NCBI GenBank assembly: GCA_963841105.1
Contig: CAWJCB010000028.1
Span: 1-64,000 of the forward strand
Source: VAZQ01 sp963841105
GTDB taxonomy: Bacteria > Pseudomonadota > Alphaproteobacteria > Rhizobiales > Xanthobacteraceae
DNA length: 64,000 nucleotides
Direction of reading: 5' to 3'
The notes under the pieces are model-generated. The model did no database searches. It worked only from the letters and a program-made list of their open reading frames with translations, and had not been told where the DNA came from. Shown one piece after another: positions 53,404 through 62,114 of the stretch (positions are counted from its first letter, which is position 1; every line of letters starts with the position of its first letter). The position numbers were made by a program, and so were the translations under genes.

Positions 53404-54314
53404 CCCGGCTTCTGGATGCGCCTGGAATAGGCCTCGATAAAATCAGCGGCAGCCTTGCTGCCGCGCACAAACGATTTCATCGCTTCTTCGTGCAACAGGG
53501 ACAGCGCCTTCATCTTTATGAGATTGGCATTGTCGTTCTCGATCAAATCCTCGATGCGACGCGGCCTTGGCAGTTCCACTTCGAGCACGGCGCGCACCTG
53601 CGCCGGCACGTTGGTCATCACCAGAATTCGGTCGGCCAGGAAAATCGCCTCGTCGATATCGGTGGTGACGAAGAACGTCGTACGCCGCGTCTCCTCGTAG
53701 AGCTTGGCGTAATATTCCTGCATGAGCGTTTTCGTCATGGCGTCGAGGCCGCGAAACGGCTCGTCGAGAATCATGACTTTTGGCTCGTTGATCATTGCGC
53801 GCGCGAGCTCTGCGCGCCGCTGCATGCCGCCGGAGAGCTGGGTCGGATATTTGCGGCGAAACGCAGCAAGCCCGACCTTGTCGAGCAGGAATTCCGCTCT
53901 GTTGCGGGACTCGTGCCCCGCCGCGGAACACGCCCGCGGACCGAACATGATATTGCTGAACGTCGTCATCCAGGGAAACAGCGCCGTCTCCTGAAAAACG
54001 ACGAGACGGTCCAAGCCAGGCGCTACAACGAGCTTGCCGCCCATCCTGATGGTTCCGGCCGTCGGCCGTTCGAAACCTGCGAGCAAGCGGATGATCGTGC
54101 TCTTGCCGCACCCCGACGGACCAATCATGACGGTAAGCTTGCCCCGCTCGAGCACGAACGAGCAGTCGCGCACGACCGCCTTGGCGAATTTCGCGTCGCC
54201 ATAGGACTTGCTGATGTTGTCCACCACGATTTCGGCTTGCGGCTCGGTCGCGTTGGCAAGGGCGGTATCCGAAGCCGAACGACTTGATACCTGCGGCATC
54301 GGAATGCTTGTCAT
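53400..54314 (-). CDS. ABC transporter ATPase (SsuB/TauB-like), copy 2
   Basis: A 304-residue ATPase. Walker A is MIGPSGCGKSTIIRL, the Q-loop is VVFQETALFPWMT, the signature is TQLSGGMQRRAELARAM and Walker B is KVMILDEPFRGLDAMT, with the switch residue in FFVTTDIDEAIFLA (Asp where many have His). The ~30-residue N-terminus and the ~60-residue C-terminal tail are longer than in SsuB. It follows a repeat-filled 325-bp gap after the permease gene and overlaps the reductase start by 4 bp. It energises one of the two permeases of the cluster. Confidence 0.9.
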   Translation of the reverse strand: MTSIPMPQVSSRSASDTALANATEPQAEIVVDNISKSYGDAKFAKAVVRDCSFVLERGKLTVMIGPSGCGKSTIIRLLAGFERPTAGTIRMGGKLVVAPGLDRLVVFQETALFPWMTTFSNIMFGPRACSAAGHESRNRAEFLLDKVGLAAFRRKYPTQLSGGMQRRAELARAMINEPKVMILDEPFRGLDAMTKTLMQEYYAKLYEETRRTTFFVTTDIDEAIFLADRILVMTNVPAQVRAVLEVELPRPRRIEDLIENDNANLIKMKALSLLHEEAMKSFVRGSKAAADFIEAYSRRIQKPG

Positions 54315-54385
54315 TCGAGGGCACCGGCGCGTGCGGCAAAGCGTGTTTCGATGAGATAACCACAGCCGTTGTTCACCTCTCCCCA

Positions 54386-54590
54386 GCCGAAGTCGGATTT
54401 ATCCGACTTCGGCCAATTTAGGGTGCCGAACTCGGGTAAACCCGAGTTCGGATGGGAAGAGGCCGGAAAGGGCGCGCCTTGAGCGCACATTCCGGGTGAG
54501 GGGGTCCGGATCCACTCGCTGGGCGGCTTCCCCCTCGCCCGGATCGCGCAAGCGCGATCCGACCTCTCCCCTGCGGGGAGAGGTGACGCA
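54386..54590. repeat. REP cluster between permease and ATPase genes
   Basis: This cluster fills most of the 54315-54639 gap. Palindromes: GCCGAAGTCGGAT/ATCCGACTTCGGC (54386-54413), CCGAACTCGGGT/ACCCGAGTTCGG (54426-54451), CGGATCGCGC/GCGCGATCCG (about 54540-54561) and CTCTCCCC/GGGGAGAG near 54565-54583. They resemble the cluster at 51017-51143 in using two-base TT/AA loops. Confidence 0.8.
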
Positions 54591-54639
54591 AGCTTCGAGC
54601 GGCATGCACGATTCAATCTCACCGGAAGATGCTCTCTTG

Positions 54640-55461
54640 TCATTGCTCGCGCAGCCAGGGGGTGACCATCTCTCCCAGCTTGCGCACCAGCGCGCTGGAT
54701 ATGTATCCGGCGATCCCGATGCTGACCATGCCGACGACGATCTGCGTGTACGATCCACCGACATAGGAATTCCAAATGAAGAAGCCCAATCCACCGCCCT
54801 TGGCCCCGCCCATCGAACCTGCGCTGCCACCCCCGGAGATCATTTCGGCAGCAACAACGACCGCCCACGCGATCCCAATGCCGACCGTGGCGCCGACGAT
54901 CACAGAAGGCAGCGTGCCGGGAAGTATGATCCGGCGAAAGATGTCCCAGCTCGACGATCCCATGGAGCGTGCCGCCTGATAGTAGCGCCCATCGATTGCC
55001 TGCGCGCCGCCGATCACGTTGATCACAACCGCGTAGAAAGCGCCGAGGAAAGTGACGAATGCGATCGAGAGCTCCTGCGTCGGCCAAAAGATGATCGATG
55101 CCGGAACCCAGGCGAGTGGCGGGATCGGTCGCAACACTTCGAACACGGGGAATACGGTGCCATAAAGCGTCCGACTCACCGCCATGGCGAGCCCCAGCGG
55201 AATGCCAAGCAGCATTGCTGCAACAAAACCCACAAACACTCTTTGCGTGCTCAAGTACCAGCTAAACCAATAGCTGGGATCGCCCATCAGCTCGTTGAAG
55301 GTCACCGCCACCGCACTTGGCGCGGGAATTGGGGAGATATCAGTCCGCGACGCGACTTCCCAAAGCGCGATGAAAGCCACCGTGGCGACCGCACCACGCC
55401 AGAATCTGGTGTTCGAGATGGTTCTCAATACCTGCAGGAGGAAACCGCTCGGCCCGCTCAT
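54640..55461 (-). CDS. ABC transporter permease (SsuC/TauC-like), copy 2
   Basis: A 273-residue permease with about six helices. The first is near WRGAVATVAFIALWEVASRT; the core includes FEVLRPIPPLAWVPASIIFW and LSIAFVTFLGAFYAVVINVI. The EAA loop is YQAARSMGSSSWDIFRRIIL. A glycine-rich insertion (SGGGSAGSMGGAKGGGLGFF) precedes the last helices and is absent from permease 1. It is encoded 1 bp downstream of ATPase 1 in the same operon, suggesting the two ATPase-permease pairs arose by duplication. Confidence 0.9.
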   Translation of the reverse strand: MSGPSGFLLQVLRTISNTRFWRGAVATVAFIALWEVASRTDISPIPAPSAVAVTFNELMGDPSYWFSWYLSTQRVFVGFVAAMLLGIPLGLAMAVSRTLYGTVFPVFEVLRPIPPLAWVPASIIFWPTQELSIAFVTFLGAFYAVVINVIGGAQAIDGRYYQAARSMGSSSWDIFRRIILPGTLPSVIVGATVGIGIAWAVVVAAEMISGGGSAGSMGGAKGGGLGFFIWNSYVGGSYTQIVVGMVSIGIAGYISSALVRKLGEMVTPWLREQ

Positions 55462-55462
55462 T

Positions 55463-56362
55463 TCAGCGCTCCCGTTCGCCGGCGGCGAACGCCTTCAGGG
55501 CTTCCTCGTGCACGGCCTCCACGGTCTCATCGAGGTACTCGCGGAAGCGCTTCGAAGTGAGCACGCTATAGTCCCGAGGTTGCGGAATATCGACCGTGAG
55601 AATCTTCTTCGGACGGCACGGACGCGTGGTCATGATCACGACACGATGGGCCAGAAAGATTGCCTCCTCGAGGTCGTGGGTAATGAAGAAGATGGTGACC
55701 TGGTTCTTGTCGAAAGTCTCGAGCAGTGCCTCGTGCATCACGGACTTGGTCAGCGAATCAAGCGCGCGATACGGCTCATCAAGCAGCAGCACCTTTGGAT
55801 CGTTCATCAAGGCGCGCGCGATCTCGACCCGCCGGCGCATCCCTGAGGATATTTCGCCGGGGTAATTGGTCTCGAGATCGCGCAGGCCCGCTTCCGCCAT
55901 CATCATACGAGCTTTCTCGAAGGCTTGCTTGCGGGTCAGCCGTCCCTGCACGATTGGTCCAAAGGCAACGTTTTCGATGATTGTCTTCCAAGGAAAGAGC
56001 GCGCCGTTCTGAAAGACGACAATCCGATCGGGGCCAGGATCTGCTTTCGTCCTGCCGGCGCCGCACAGAACTTCGCCGTCAAGGTGGATCGTTCCCGAGG
56101 TGATGCTGTGAAACCCAGCGATTGCGTTGAGAAGCGTCGTCTTGCCGCAACCGGACGGCCCGACGACGACGGTGATCTTGCCGGCGGGAACGTCGAACGT
56201 GCAGTTGTCGACCGCGCGAATGCCGGCGGCCTCGGAGCCGTATGTTTTTATCACATTCTCGATGCGGATTTCGCCTTTGCGCGACTTGGCTGGCACCCAC
56301 GAGGCCGCGTCCATCGGCGCTGCGATCGAACCTTCGCGTGCCGGCGCGGGCTGGTGGCTCAC
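55463..56362 (-). CDS. ABC transporter ATPase (SsuB/TauB-like), copy 1
   Basis: A 299-residue ATPase with a GTG start at 56362 overlapping the end of the permease gene by 4 bp (GTGA). Walker A is VVVGPSGCGKTTLLNA, the Q-loop VVFQNGALFPWKT and Walker B KVLLLDEPYRALDSLT, with the His switch in FFITHDLEEAIFLA. The signature is degenerate in the first position: GEISSGMRRRVEIARALM in place of LSGGMRQR. It lies between two permease genes and could serve either. Confidence 0.88.
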   Translation of the reverse strand: MSHQPAPAREGSIAAPMDAASWVPAKSRKGEIRIENVIKTYGSEAAGIRAVDNCTFDVPAGKITVVVGPSGCGKTTLLNAIAGFHSITSGTIHLDGEVLCGAGRTKADPGPDRIVVFQNGALFPWKTIIENVAFGPIVQGRLTRKQAFEKARMMMAEAGLRDLETNYPGEISSGMRRRVEIARALMNDPKVLLLDEPYRALDSLTKSVMHEALLETFDKNQVTIFFITHDLEEAIFLAHRVVIMTTRPCRPKKILTVDIPQPRDYSVLTSKRFREYLDETVEAVHEEALKAFAAGERER

Positions 56363-57318
56363 TTTGCGCCTCCGATCGCGAGCTCGCGCGCCCTCCATCG
56401 CATCATATAGTTGCCGATCACTCGCACGCCGGCGCTGGTCAGGTAGCCCACCACCCCCAGGGTGATCATGCCGATCACCATCGTGGGGTATTGCACCATC
56501 GTGTATGAGGTGTTGATGAGATACCCGAGCCCGTATTGGCCTGAGACCATTTCTCCGGCAACGAGAGAGAACCAGGCAACACCGACTGAGATCTGCAGCC
56601 CGGTGAAGATGAACGGCATCGCGCCGGGCACGATTACGTGCCAGAACACCTGTCGCCGATTTGCACCGAGACAATAAGCTGCGCGAACGAAGGATACGTC
56701 GATCGATTGGACGCCGAGCATCGTGTTGAGCGTCGTCGCATAGAACGAGGCCAGGAAAGTCAGGAAGATGATCGGGGTCTCCGATCCTTCGAACATGATG
56801 ATCGCCAGCGGCACCCAGGCGAGGGGCGGAATTGGTCGCAGGAGCTCGAAGACCGGGAAGATGTACTCCTTGAATGTCTGCGACCATCCAAGGAACAGCC
56901 CCAGTGGCACTCCGGCTGCGGTGGCGAGGACAAAGGCAATCAAAACCCGGCGCAAGCTTACCCAGATGTGCTGGTAATATTCCGGCGAATAGAGCGATAA
57001 ACCGTAGGTCGGATCCGGACTTAACCATTCGGTTATGACCGCCGTCGGCCCCGGCATTTGCACAAAACGGGGAAGCTTCCAGACCTCGACCGTCAGGTAC
57101 CAAAAGGCGAGGAAAAGGGCGAAGCCGAGCAGCATGAGATAAGGGCGTGGGCTGCGCAGCCATTGCGAGAGCCGATACGCAGCAACTTCGAACCGGCTCG
57201 GTGTATCCACTGCCTCCGGGACCGGCGTTGAAGCATCGCTCAGGCCGACGTTCGCCGCAACGGCAGGGTAGCTCAGTCCCGGGTCTTTCACGCCGTCGCC
57301 TCCAATGCCGAGAGCCAA
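56359..57318 (-). CDS. ABC transporter permease (SsuC/TauC-like), copy 1
   Basis: A 319-residue permease with a ~55-residue hydrophilic N-terminus before the first helix (LMLLGFALFLAFWYLTVEVW). The core resembles permease 2: FELLRPIPPLAWVPLAIIMF, TPIIFLTFLASFYATTLNTM; EAA loop VRAAYCLGANRRQVFWHVIV. The C-terminus ends in a short basic tail. Two palindromic elements separate it from the receptor gene upstream. Confidence 0.9.
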   Translation of the reverse strand: MALGIGGDGVKDPGLSYPAVAANVGLSDASTPVPEAVDTPSRFEVAAYRLSQWLRSPRPYLMLLGFALFLAFWYLTVEVWKLPRFVQMPGPTAVITEWLSPDPTYGLSLYSPEYYQHIWVSLRRVLIAFVLATAAGVPLGLFLGWSQTFKEYIFPVFELLRPIPPLAWVPLAIIMFEGSETPIIFLTFLASFYATTLNTMLGVQSIDVSFVRAAYCLGANRRQVFWHVIVPGAMPFIFTGLQISVGVAWFSLVAGEMVSGQYGLGYLINTSYTMVQYPTMVIGMITLGVVGYLTSAGVRVIGNYMMRWRARELAIGGAK

Positions 57319-57331
57319 GCCGACCTGGAGA

Positions 57332-57406
57332 CTAGTGTCCCAATTCCGTAGTTCGCAAGCGTTTGCGGCCCCCTCTGATGCGAACTTTGGAATTGAACGG
57401 ACACTA
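57332..57406. repeat. Palindromic CTAGTGTCC element
   Basis: CTAGTGTCCCAATTCC at the left pairs with GGAATTGAACGGACACTAG at the right with a 3-base bulge; the centre is GC-rich. A second element of the same plan follows at 57421. Both lie between receptor and permease genes of the minus-strand operon. Confidence 0.78.
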
Positions 57407-57420
57407 GCACCTCTATGACT

Positions 57421-57497
57421 CTAGTGCGGTCCTTGAATTTGAAGTTCCTACACGAGCCCGCTGCAAGACTGATACGAGCTTCAAATTCACCGCACTA
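57421..57497. repeat. Palindromic CTAGTGCGGT element
   Basis: CTAGTGCGGTCCTTGAATTT at the left pairs with AAATTCACCGCACTAG at the right with a small bulge. It has the same CTAG ends as the preceding element, which suggests one MITE-like family in tandem. Confidence 0.78.
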
Positions 57498-57547
57498 GAG
57501 CGACTCTTCGCAATGACTGAAAGAATGCGGGGCGCGCGCTCCGGCCT

Positions 57548-58783
57548 TCATGAGCCCGTGTAGGCAGAGTTGGGCAGCGCCTTGACTTCACCTACCGGGG
57601 ATTTGAGGTTTCTCTTCTTGAGGATCTCCTCGGTAAACGCCGGCATCATCGCTTCGGGCCGGATGTCGGCCTTGATGCTTTTGATCTCCACCAGGAATTT
57701 CGCCGCCTTGCCTATGAGCTCCTTCGCCTCCGGGCTGAAGGTATAGGGCAGCATAATCCGGCTCGTTGTGCCGCCTTCCGACTTCGGATAGGTGCCGTAG
57801 GCCGAGTACCACAACGCTTTCTGCGTGAAGCCGGTCGTTTGCTCGAGCGCCATCGCGCTCACGGCCATGGCATTCTTCTCGTCGGCGAAGAACAGCTGCG
57901 CATCCAACTCGGCCTCGAGCCAGCCATTGACGATGTCAGGACGCTGGTCAATCAGCGCCTTTGGCATCACCATGAAGCCGCCGTCGTTCTCGTTGACCGA
58001 CGCGCCGGTTGCTATCTTGCGAGCGAGCTTGTCGAGCACCAACCGGGATGTGGTCGGCTCCCACATCACGGCAGCATCGAGCTTCTTGGCGCGAAAGCCG
58101 CTGGTGATGACCTCGATGCTCTGATTCAAGTACTCCGATGGGGCGATCTTGAACCGCTTGAACACCGCCTGGGCGAATCGGTCCGTGCAGCTTCCCTTCG
58201 GCACCGCAACGGTCTTGCCGTTGAGCCAGGCTATCGCCTCATCCGAGGATTGGAATTGCGGCGCGTCGGTGCGCACCAGAAACGCGTTGCATTGGTCGTA
58301 GCCCAGCCCGAGCACGGAAACCATGCGAATGTCGCGAACGTCGGAATGGCTGGTGGATACGATCCCGGGCATGTCGCCGACGTAACCAAGATCGACCTTT
58401 CCGGCCAGCATGCCGTTGACGATGATTGCGCCCTGCAGACCGACCTGGAAATCGATTTTCGATCCTTGCGGGAGATATTTCTCGTAGAATTTCTTGTTGC
58501 GCATGATGACGCCGGACCAGGACTTCGTGTAGTAGGGCTGATAGCCCACCACCATGTCAACGGGACTACCGGGCTTGCCGTAGTCCTTCACTTCCGCGGA
58601 GAAGCCGGGCTGCGCCCCGGCGAGCATGCAGCCGACAGCGGCCATCATGGCGAGGGCTCGCTTGCGAAACTCCCGGCTCGGGAGCTCGATTGCTGCTAAA
58701 CGATGCATGCGGCGCACGGCAACGCGACACGATCGATCTTGCAATGTGCGCTGCGTGCATACGGCCGTAATGTGACAAGCCAT
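57548..58783 (-). CDS. Sulfonate-type ABC substrate-binding protein
   Basis: A 411-residue receptor. ATG 58783 has a strong site (GGGAGGA) 6 bp upstream, so the long N-terminus is probably real; a signal-like segment is ALAMMAAVGCMLAGAQPGFS. The mature part reads GSPVDMVVGYQPYYTKSWSG and VGLQGAIIVNGMLAGKVDLG, the periplasmic-receptor pattern shared by NrtA/SsuA/TauA proteins, then KTVAVPKGSCTDRFAQAVFK and AAVMWEPTTSRLVLDKLARK. It heads the minus-strand set permease-ATPase-permease-ATPase-reductase-cNMP protein. Together with msm genes it is the best candidate for sulfonate capture. A divergent NMT1-like receptor gene starts 294 bp away. Confidence 0.86.
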   Translation of the reverse strand: MACHITAVCTQRTLQDRSCRVAVRRMHRLAAIELPSREFRKRALAMMAAVGCMLAGAQPGFSAEVKDYGKPGSPVDMVVGYQPYYTKSWSGVIMRNKKFYEKYLPQGSKIDFQVGLQGAIIVNGMLAGKVDLGYVGDMPGIVSTSHSDVRDIRMVSVLGLGYDQCNAFLVRTDAPQFQSSDEAIAWLNGKTVAVPKGSCTDRFAQAVFKRFKIAPSEYLNQSIEVITSGFRAKKLDAAVMWEPTTSRLVLDKLARKIATGASVNENDGGFMVMPKALIDQRPDIVNGWLEAELDAQLFFADEKNAMAVSAMALEQTTGFTQKALWYSAYGTYPKSEGGTTSRIMLPYTFSPEAKELIGKAAKFLVEIKSIKADIRPEAMMPAFTEEILKKRNLKSPVGEVKALPNSAYTGS

Positions 58784-59077
58784 TTCGTCCTCCCGATGAA
58801 GTGAACAGCGTGCAAGCGAGGCGCGGCCAGGCGCCCGCTCGCGGTGCTTTTTTTTGAAGCCTATGGAGGGCGGTTCTCACTGTCAAACGACGGCCATCAA
58901 TGACGCAATTTGCAGCGGCTATCAGCGGCGCAGGGGCTCCGCGCTGATTGCCGGCATGTATGGGATGATCGATCCTCGCTTTGTCCTTTGCTGTTGACTT
59001 GATGAAGCAACGGGGTGCATCAACGATTCATGATCACCTGATACGCGGCAGATTTTCTCTGTCGGAAGAGAGCGAGC
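58784..59077. other. Divergent promoter region of the two receptor genes
   Basis: Nearly 300 bp between divergent receptor genes, without a gene. It is the natural place for control of both transport units. No clear LysR T-N11-A box could be picked with confidence. Confidence 0.45.
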
Positions 59078-60115
59078 ATGGCCCTTCTCGACAGAGCCCG
59101 CCTCGGCACCGCTGGAATCGCCATTGCGGCGATCATCACGACGGCCCTGAGCAGCGCTGGCGTCGCGGCACAGACCGCGATGAAAATCACTCTCGATTCC
59201 CGCCTGGCGGGACCGGCAGCGCCGTTCACAGCAGGCATCGACCAGGGCTATTACGCAACGGAAGAGCTGCGGGTCACGATCAACGCCGACCGCAATTCGT
59301 CCGCGGCATTACAGCACATCGCATCCGACGCACATGGCATAGGCTTAGTCGATATCAACGCCTTGATCCGATTTCGCGACCAAAATCCGCAAAGTCAGCT
59401 AAAGGCGGTGTTCATCGTTCATAACCGGCCCGCCTACGCGATCATCGGACGCAAAAGCCGTGGCGTGGAGTGGCCAAAGAGCCTGGAGGGCAAGAAGCTC
59501 TGCGCCCCTGCGCCCGATCCCGCCTATGCGTACCTGCCGCTGTTCCTGCGTGCCAACGGCATCAAACCATCGGGAATCACGGTCGTGAACAGCGCTCTTG
59601 CGGTGCGCGAGCCGTTGCTGGCGGCCGGCGAAGTCGACGCCGTGACAGGACTGTCATTTGTCACGTACATAGACTTGAAAGAGCGCGGCGTACCGGCTGA
59701 CGACATCACCATGCTGTTGATGGCGGATTACGGAGTTCACCTTTACGGCAGCGCCATTGTGATCAATCCGGAGCTCTCCTCGGCAAGAGCCGATGTCGTC
59801 AGAGGGTTCCTGCGCGCATTTCTCAACAGCTTGAAGAGCACGGTCGCAGACCCGGTGGCGGCAATTGAATCCGTCATCCGTCGCGATGATGCCCTCGCGG
59901 CGCCAGTGGAGTTGGCCCGCCTGCAACTCGCCATAGAGCAGAGCATCCGCACGCCTGAGGTCGTCGAGCGCGGCTATGGTGTCGTCGACATGAACCGCCT
60001 GGAAAAATCCATTGAGCAGATCGCTCTTACCTACAGCTTCAAGAGCAAGCTGAAAGCAGAGGACATCTTTGATCCTTCATTTCTCCCGAGTGCGGGCGAC
60101 CTTCAACTTCAATAG
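59078..60115 (+). CDS. NMT1/THI5-like substrate-binding protein
   Basis: A 345-residue receptor with a leader (GTAGIAIAAIITTALSSAGV, cleavage near AAQ). Receptor-fold segments: MKITLDSRLAGPAAPFTAGI, DQGYYATEELRVTINADRNS, PAYAYLPLFLRANGIKPSGI and VDAVTGLSFVTYIDLKERGV; it ends DIFDPSFLPSAGDLQLQ like the receptor at 38201. It is transcribed away from the sulfonate-type operon. It could provide a second ligand specificity to the double permease/ATPase set. Confidence 0.86.
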   Translation: MALLDRARLGTAGIAIAAIITTALSSAGVAAQTAMKITLDSRLAGPAAPFTAGIDQGYYATEELRVTINADRNSSAALQHIASDAHGIGLVDINALIRFRDQNPQSQLKAVFIVHNRPAYAIIGRKSRGVEWPKSLEGKKLCAPAPDPAYAYLPLFLRANGIKPSGITVVNSALAVREPLLAAGEVDAVTGLSFVTYIDLKERGVPADDITMLLMADYGVHLYGSAIVINPELSSARADVVRGFLRAFLNSLKSTVADPVAAIESVIRRDDALAAPVELARLQLAIEQSIRTPEVVERGYGVVDMNRLEKSIEQIALTYSFKSKLKAEDIFDPSFLPSAGDLQLQ

Positions 60116-60123
60116 GCCGAGCT

Positions 60124-60240
60124 GTAGCCCGGATTGAGCGCCAGCGAAATCCGGGTTGCATGCAGCGTGACGCGATCAAGCCGGCTTCGGCGAAGCGAAG
60201 CAGTGACCCCGGATTTCGCTAACGCTCAATCCGAGCTACG
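60124..60240. repeat. REP-like palindromic element
   Basis: GTAGCCCGGATTGAGCG at the left is matched by CGCTCAATCCGAGCTAC at the right with one mismatch. Inside are GAAATCCGGG and CCCCGGATTTCG. It is the same family as 38088-38164. It separates the receptor gene from the convergent LysR gene. Confidence 0.78.
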
Positions 60241-60266
60241 TTTTCTGACAAGGCCAAGGTCCGGCT

Positions 60267-61254
60267 TCACAGAGGATCGGAGTGCGCCCCCACGGCACCC
60301 CTGTCTCTGGATTTGCCGCGGTGCGGGAGGTCGCCGGTCTTGACTGGGGGCGCTGGCGGTCGGAGCTGCTCGGGCACTACCATGGATTTGATCGCGGCCA
60401 GCATTGCTCTGGCCATCGGTAACATCGGGTTTCCGTCCACCCAAATCAGCCCGACCTGTCGAACGACCTCTGGCTCGACGAGGTTGACGAGGCGTGTGCG
60501 CGGGAACGCGCCGATGATGATTTCGAAATGGTCAGGCACGATCGTCACGGTTCCGCCGAGCATGGTGTGAAATGCGAGATTGACGATCGAATCCGATTCG
60601 ATCTGAGGCGACGGGGTCTTGCCGACCGAAGCGAATGCAGCATCGATGATCTGCCGCTCATGCATGTGCGGGGAGAGCAGACAAAGCGGCAGGCCGGCAG
60701 CCGTGGACCACGTTGTCTTGCCAACCGGAAAGCGCAGATTGTCCGGGACGAGCAGAGCCAAATGCTCATTGTACATCGGGTAACTGGTCAGCGGCGCGGG
60801 CTGCTTCTGATCGATGTAGGTAATGCCGACATCCAATTCGAAATTGATGAGCTTCACCCGCATCTCCTCGAGGCCGAGAAAGCTCACCTCCACTTTGACG
60901 CCGGGATGAAGGTTGAGAAAATGCCGATTGATATGCGGCAGCGCCGGCGAGCTCGTCGGCATGGCTCCCAACCGGATCCGTCCGGACAACGTTCTTCTTC
61001 AAAACTGACAGCTCTTGCAGCATCGCCTCGCGGTCCGCCAGAATTCGCTTGGACCATTCGACGATTCGGCTGCCCTCGGCGGTGAAACCTTGAAACCGCT
61101 GGTGGCGCAGGACAATCGGCGTACCGAATTCCGTCTCCAGCTGCTTGATTGCATTGGACAGGCTCGGCTGGGATACGTTGCAATGCCGGGCGGCCCGACT
61201 GAAATGCTCCTCCTGGGAGAGCGCAACGAGGTATTCGAGTTGGCGCAGGAACAT
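60267..61254 (-). CDS. LysR-family regulator (frameshift as sequenced)
   Basis: A 328-residue LysR-type transcription factor after removing one base. The N-terminal winged helix is MFLRQLEYLVALSQEEHFSR, AARHCNVSQPSLSNAIKQLE. The effector domain resumes in another frame at LSGRIRLGAMPTSSPALPHI and includes VEVSFLGLEEMRVKLINFEL, GGTVTIVPDHFEIIIGAFPR. The switch near 60993 is one extra base; total length then fits whole codons. It is divergent from the tauE gene with ~110 bp between them, the usual arrangement for a LysR protein and its target. Candidate effectors are the sulfonate, sulfite or APS, by analogy with other sulfur regulators. Confidence 0.84.
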
Positions 61255-61364
61255 TTCACTTCTCTAGAGCCGCCGGTGGCGATGCGCGACAACTATCAGT
61301 TTACACGAACCTGTTTCCTGCCGCTATCACAATGGTGCGGCGGATCTGGTTGGAAGCCCCACCG

Positions 61365-62114
61365 ATGATCGTGATCGTCACGCTTTCCCTCCTGTCCGGA
61401 TTATTGATCGGTTGCATCGGCATCGGCGGAGTCCTGCTGGTCCCATGCCTCAGCTTGGCGGGGATCCAGGTCCACGAGGCGATCGCCGCGAGCATGTTCA
61501 GCTTTATCTTCAGCGGCGTCATGGGGGTGTGGCTTTATGCCCGACATGGCTCAATCGATTGGCGTTCCTCCGCCTTCCTCGCCACGGGGGCGGCGCCAGG
61601 CGCCTTTGTCGGCTCCTTGATTGCCGCCTATGCGAGCCAGGAGCTTCTGCTCGCGCTGGTGGGCGCAACTGTCGCATTCGCGGGCTGGCGAACGCTCCGC
61701 CCGCAGTTGCGTGTATCGGAGCATGGCGCAACGGAGTTGCAGCCGGTTTCCCTGATCGGCATTGCCGCCGCCGTCGGAGTTGGCTCGGCGGTCACCGGCA
61801 CTGGCGGACCGGTTCTCCTCGTGCCCCTGCTCATGTGGCGAGGCACCCCGATCCTCACATCGGTGGGGCTAAGCCAAGCCATTCAAATTCCGATCGCCGC
61901 GATGGCAACGCTCGGCAATTTCTGGACCGGCAACCTCGATCCAAGGCTGGGTGCGCTGCTGAGCATCGGCATTACGCTGGGATCGGCCGTGGGTGCGTAC
62001 GTCGCGCATGCGGTGCCCGTGGTTTTCCTCGCCCGGGCCGTCGCTGTCGCACTGGTAGTGATCGGTGCACTCTTCCTCGTGCGATCCGGCCACGCATTGG
62101 TCACTGCGTGGTGA
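61365..62114 (+). CDS. TauE/SafE-family anion exporter
   Basis: A 249-residue membrane protein started at ATG 61365 (MIVIVTLSLLSGLLIGCIGI); ATG 61332 is an alternative. It has about eight helices in two homologous halves: GGVLLVPCLSLAGIQVHEAI, FSFIFSGVMGVWLYARHGSI in the first and AVTGTGGPVLLVPLLMWRGT, SVGLSQAIQIPIAAMATLGN in the second. The G..GTGGP motif repeats are typical of the family. TauE/SafE members export sulfite, sulfoacetate or related anions. Its stop codon overlaps the start of the GcvT-like gene (GTGA). The nearby sulfite-producing oxygenase suggests sulfite or sulfate export. Confidence 0.87.
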   Translation: MIVIVTLSLLSGLLIGCIGIGGVLLVPCLSLAGIQVHEAIAASMFSFIFSGVMGVWLYARHGSIDWRSSAFLATGAAPGAFVGSLIAAYASQELLLALVGATVAFAGWRTLRPQLRVSEHGATELQPVSLIGIAAAVGVGSAVTGTGGPVLLVPLLMWRGTPILTSVGLSQAIQIPIAAMATLGNFWTGNLDPRLGALLSIGITLGSAVGAYVAHAVPVVFLARAVAVALVVIGALFLVRSGHALVTAW

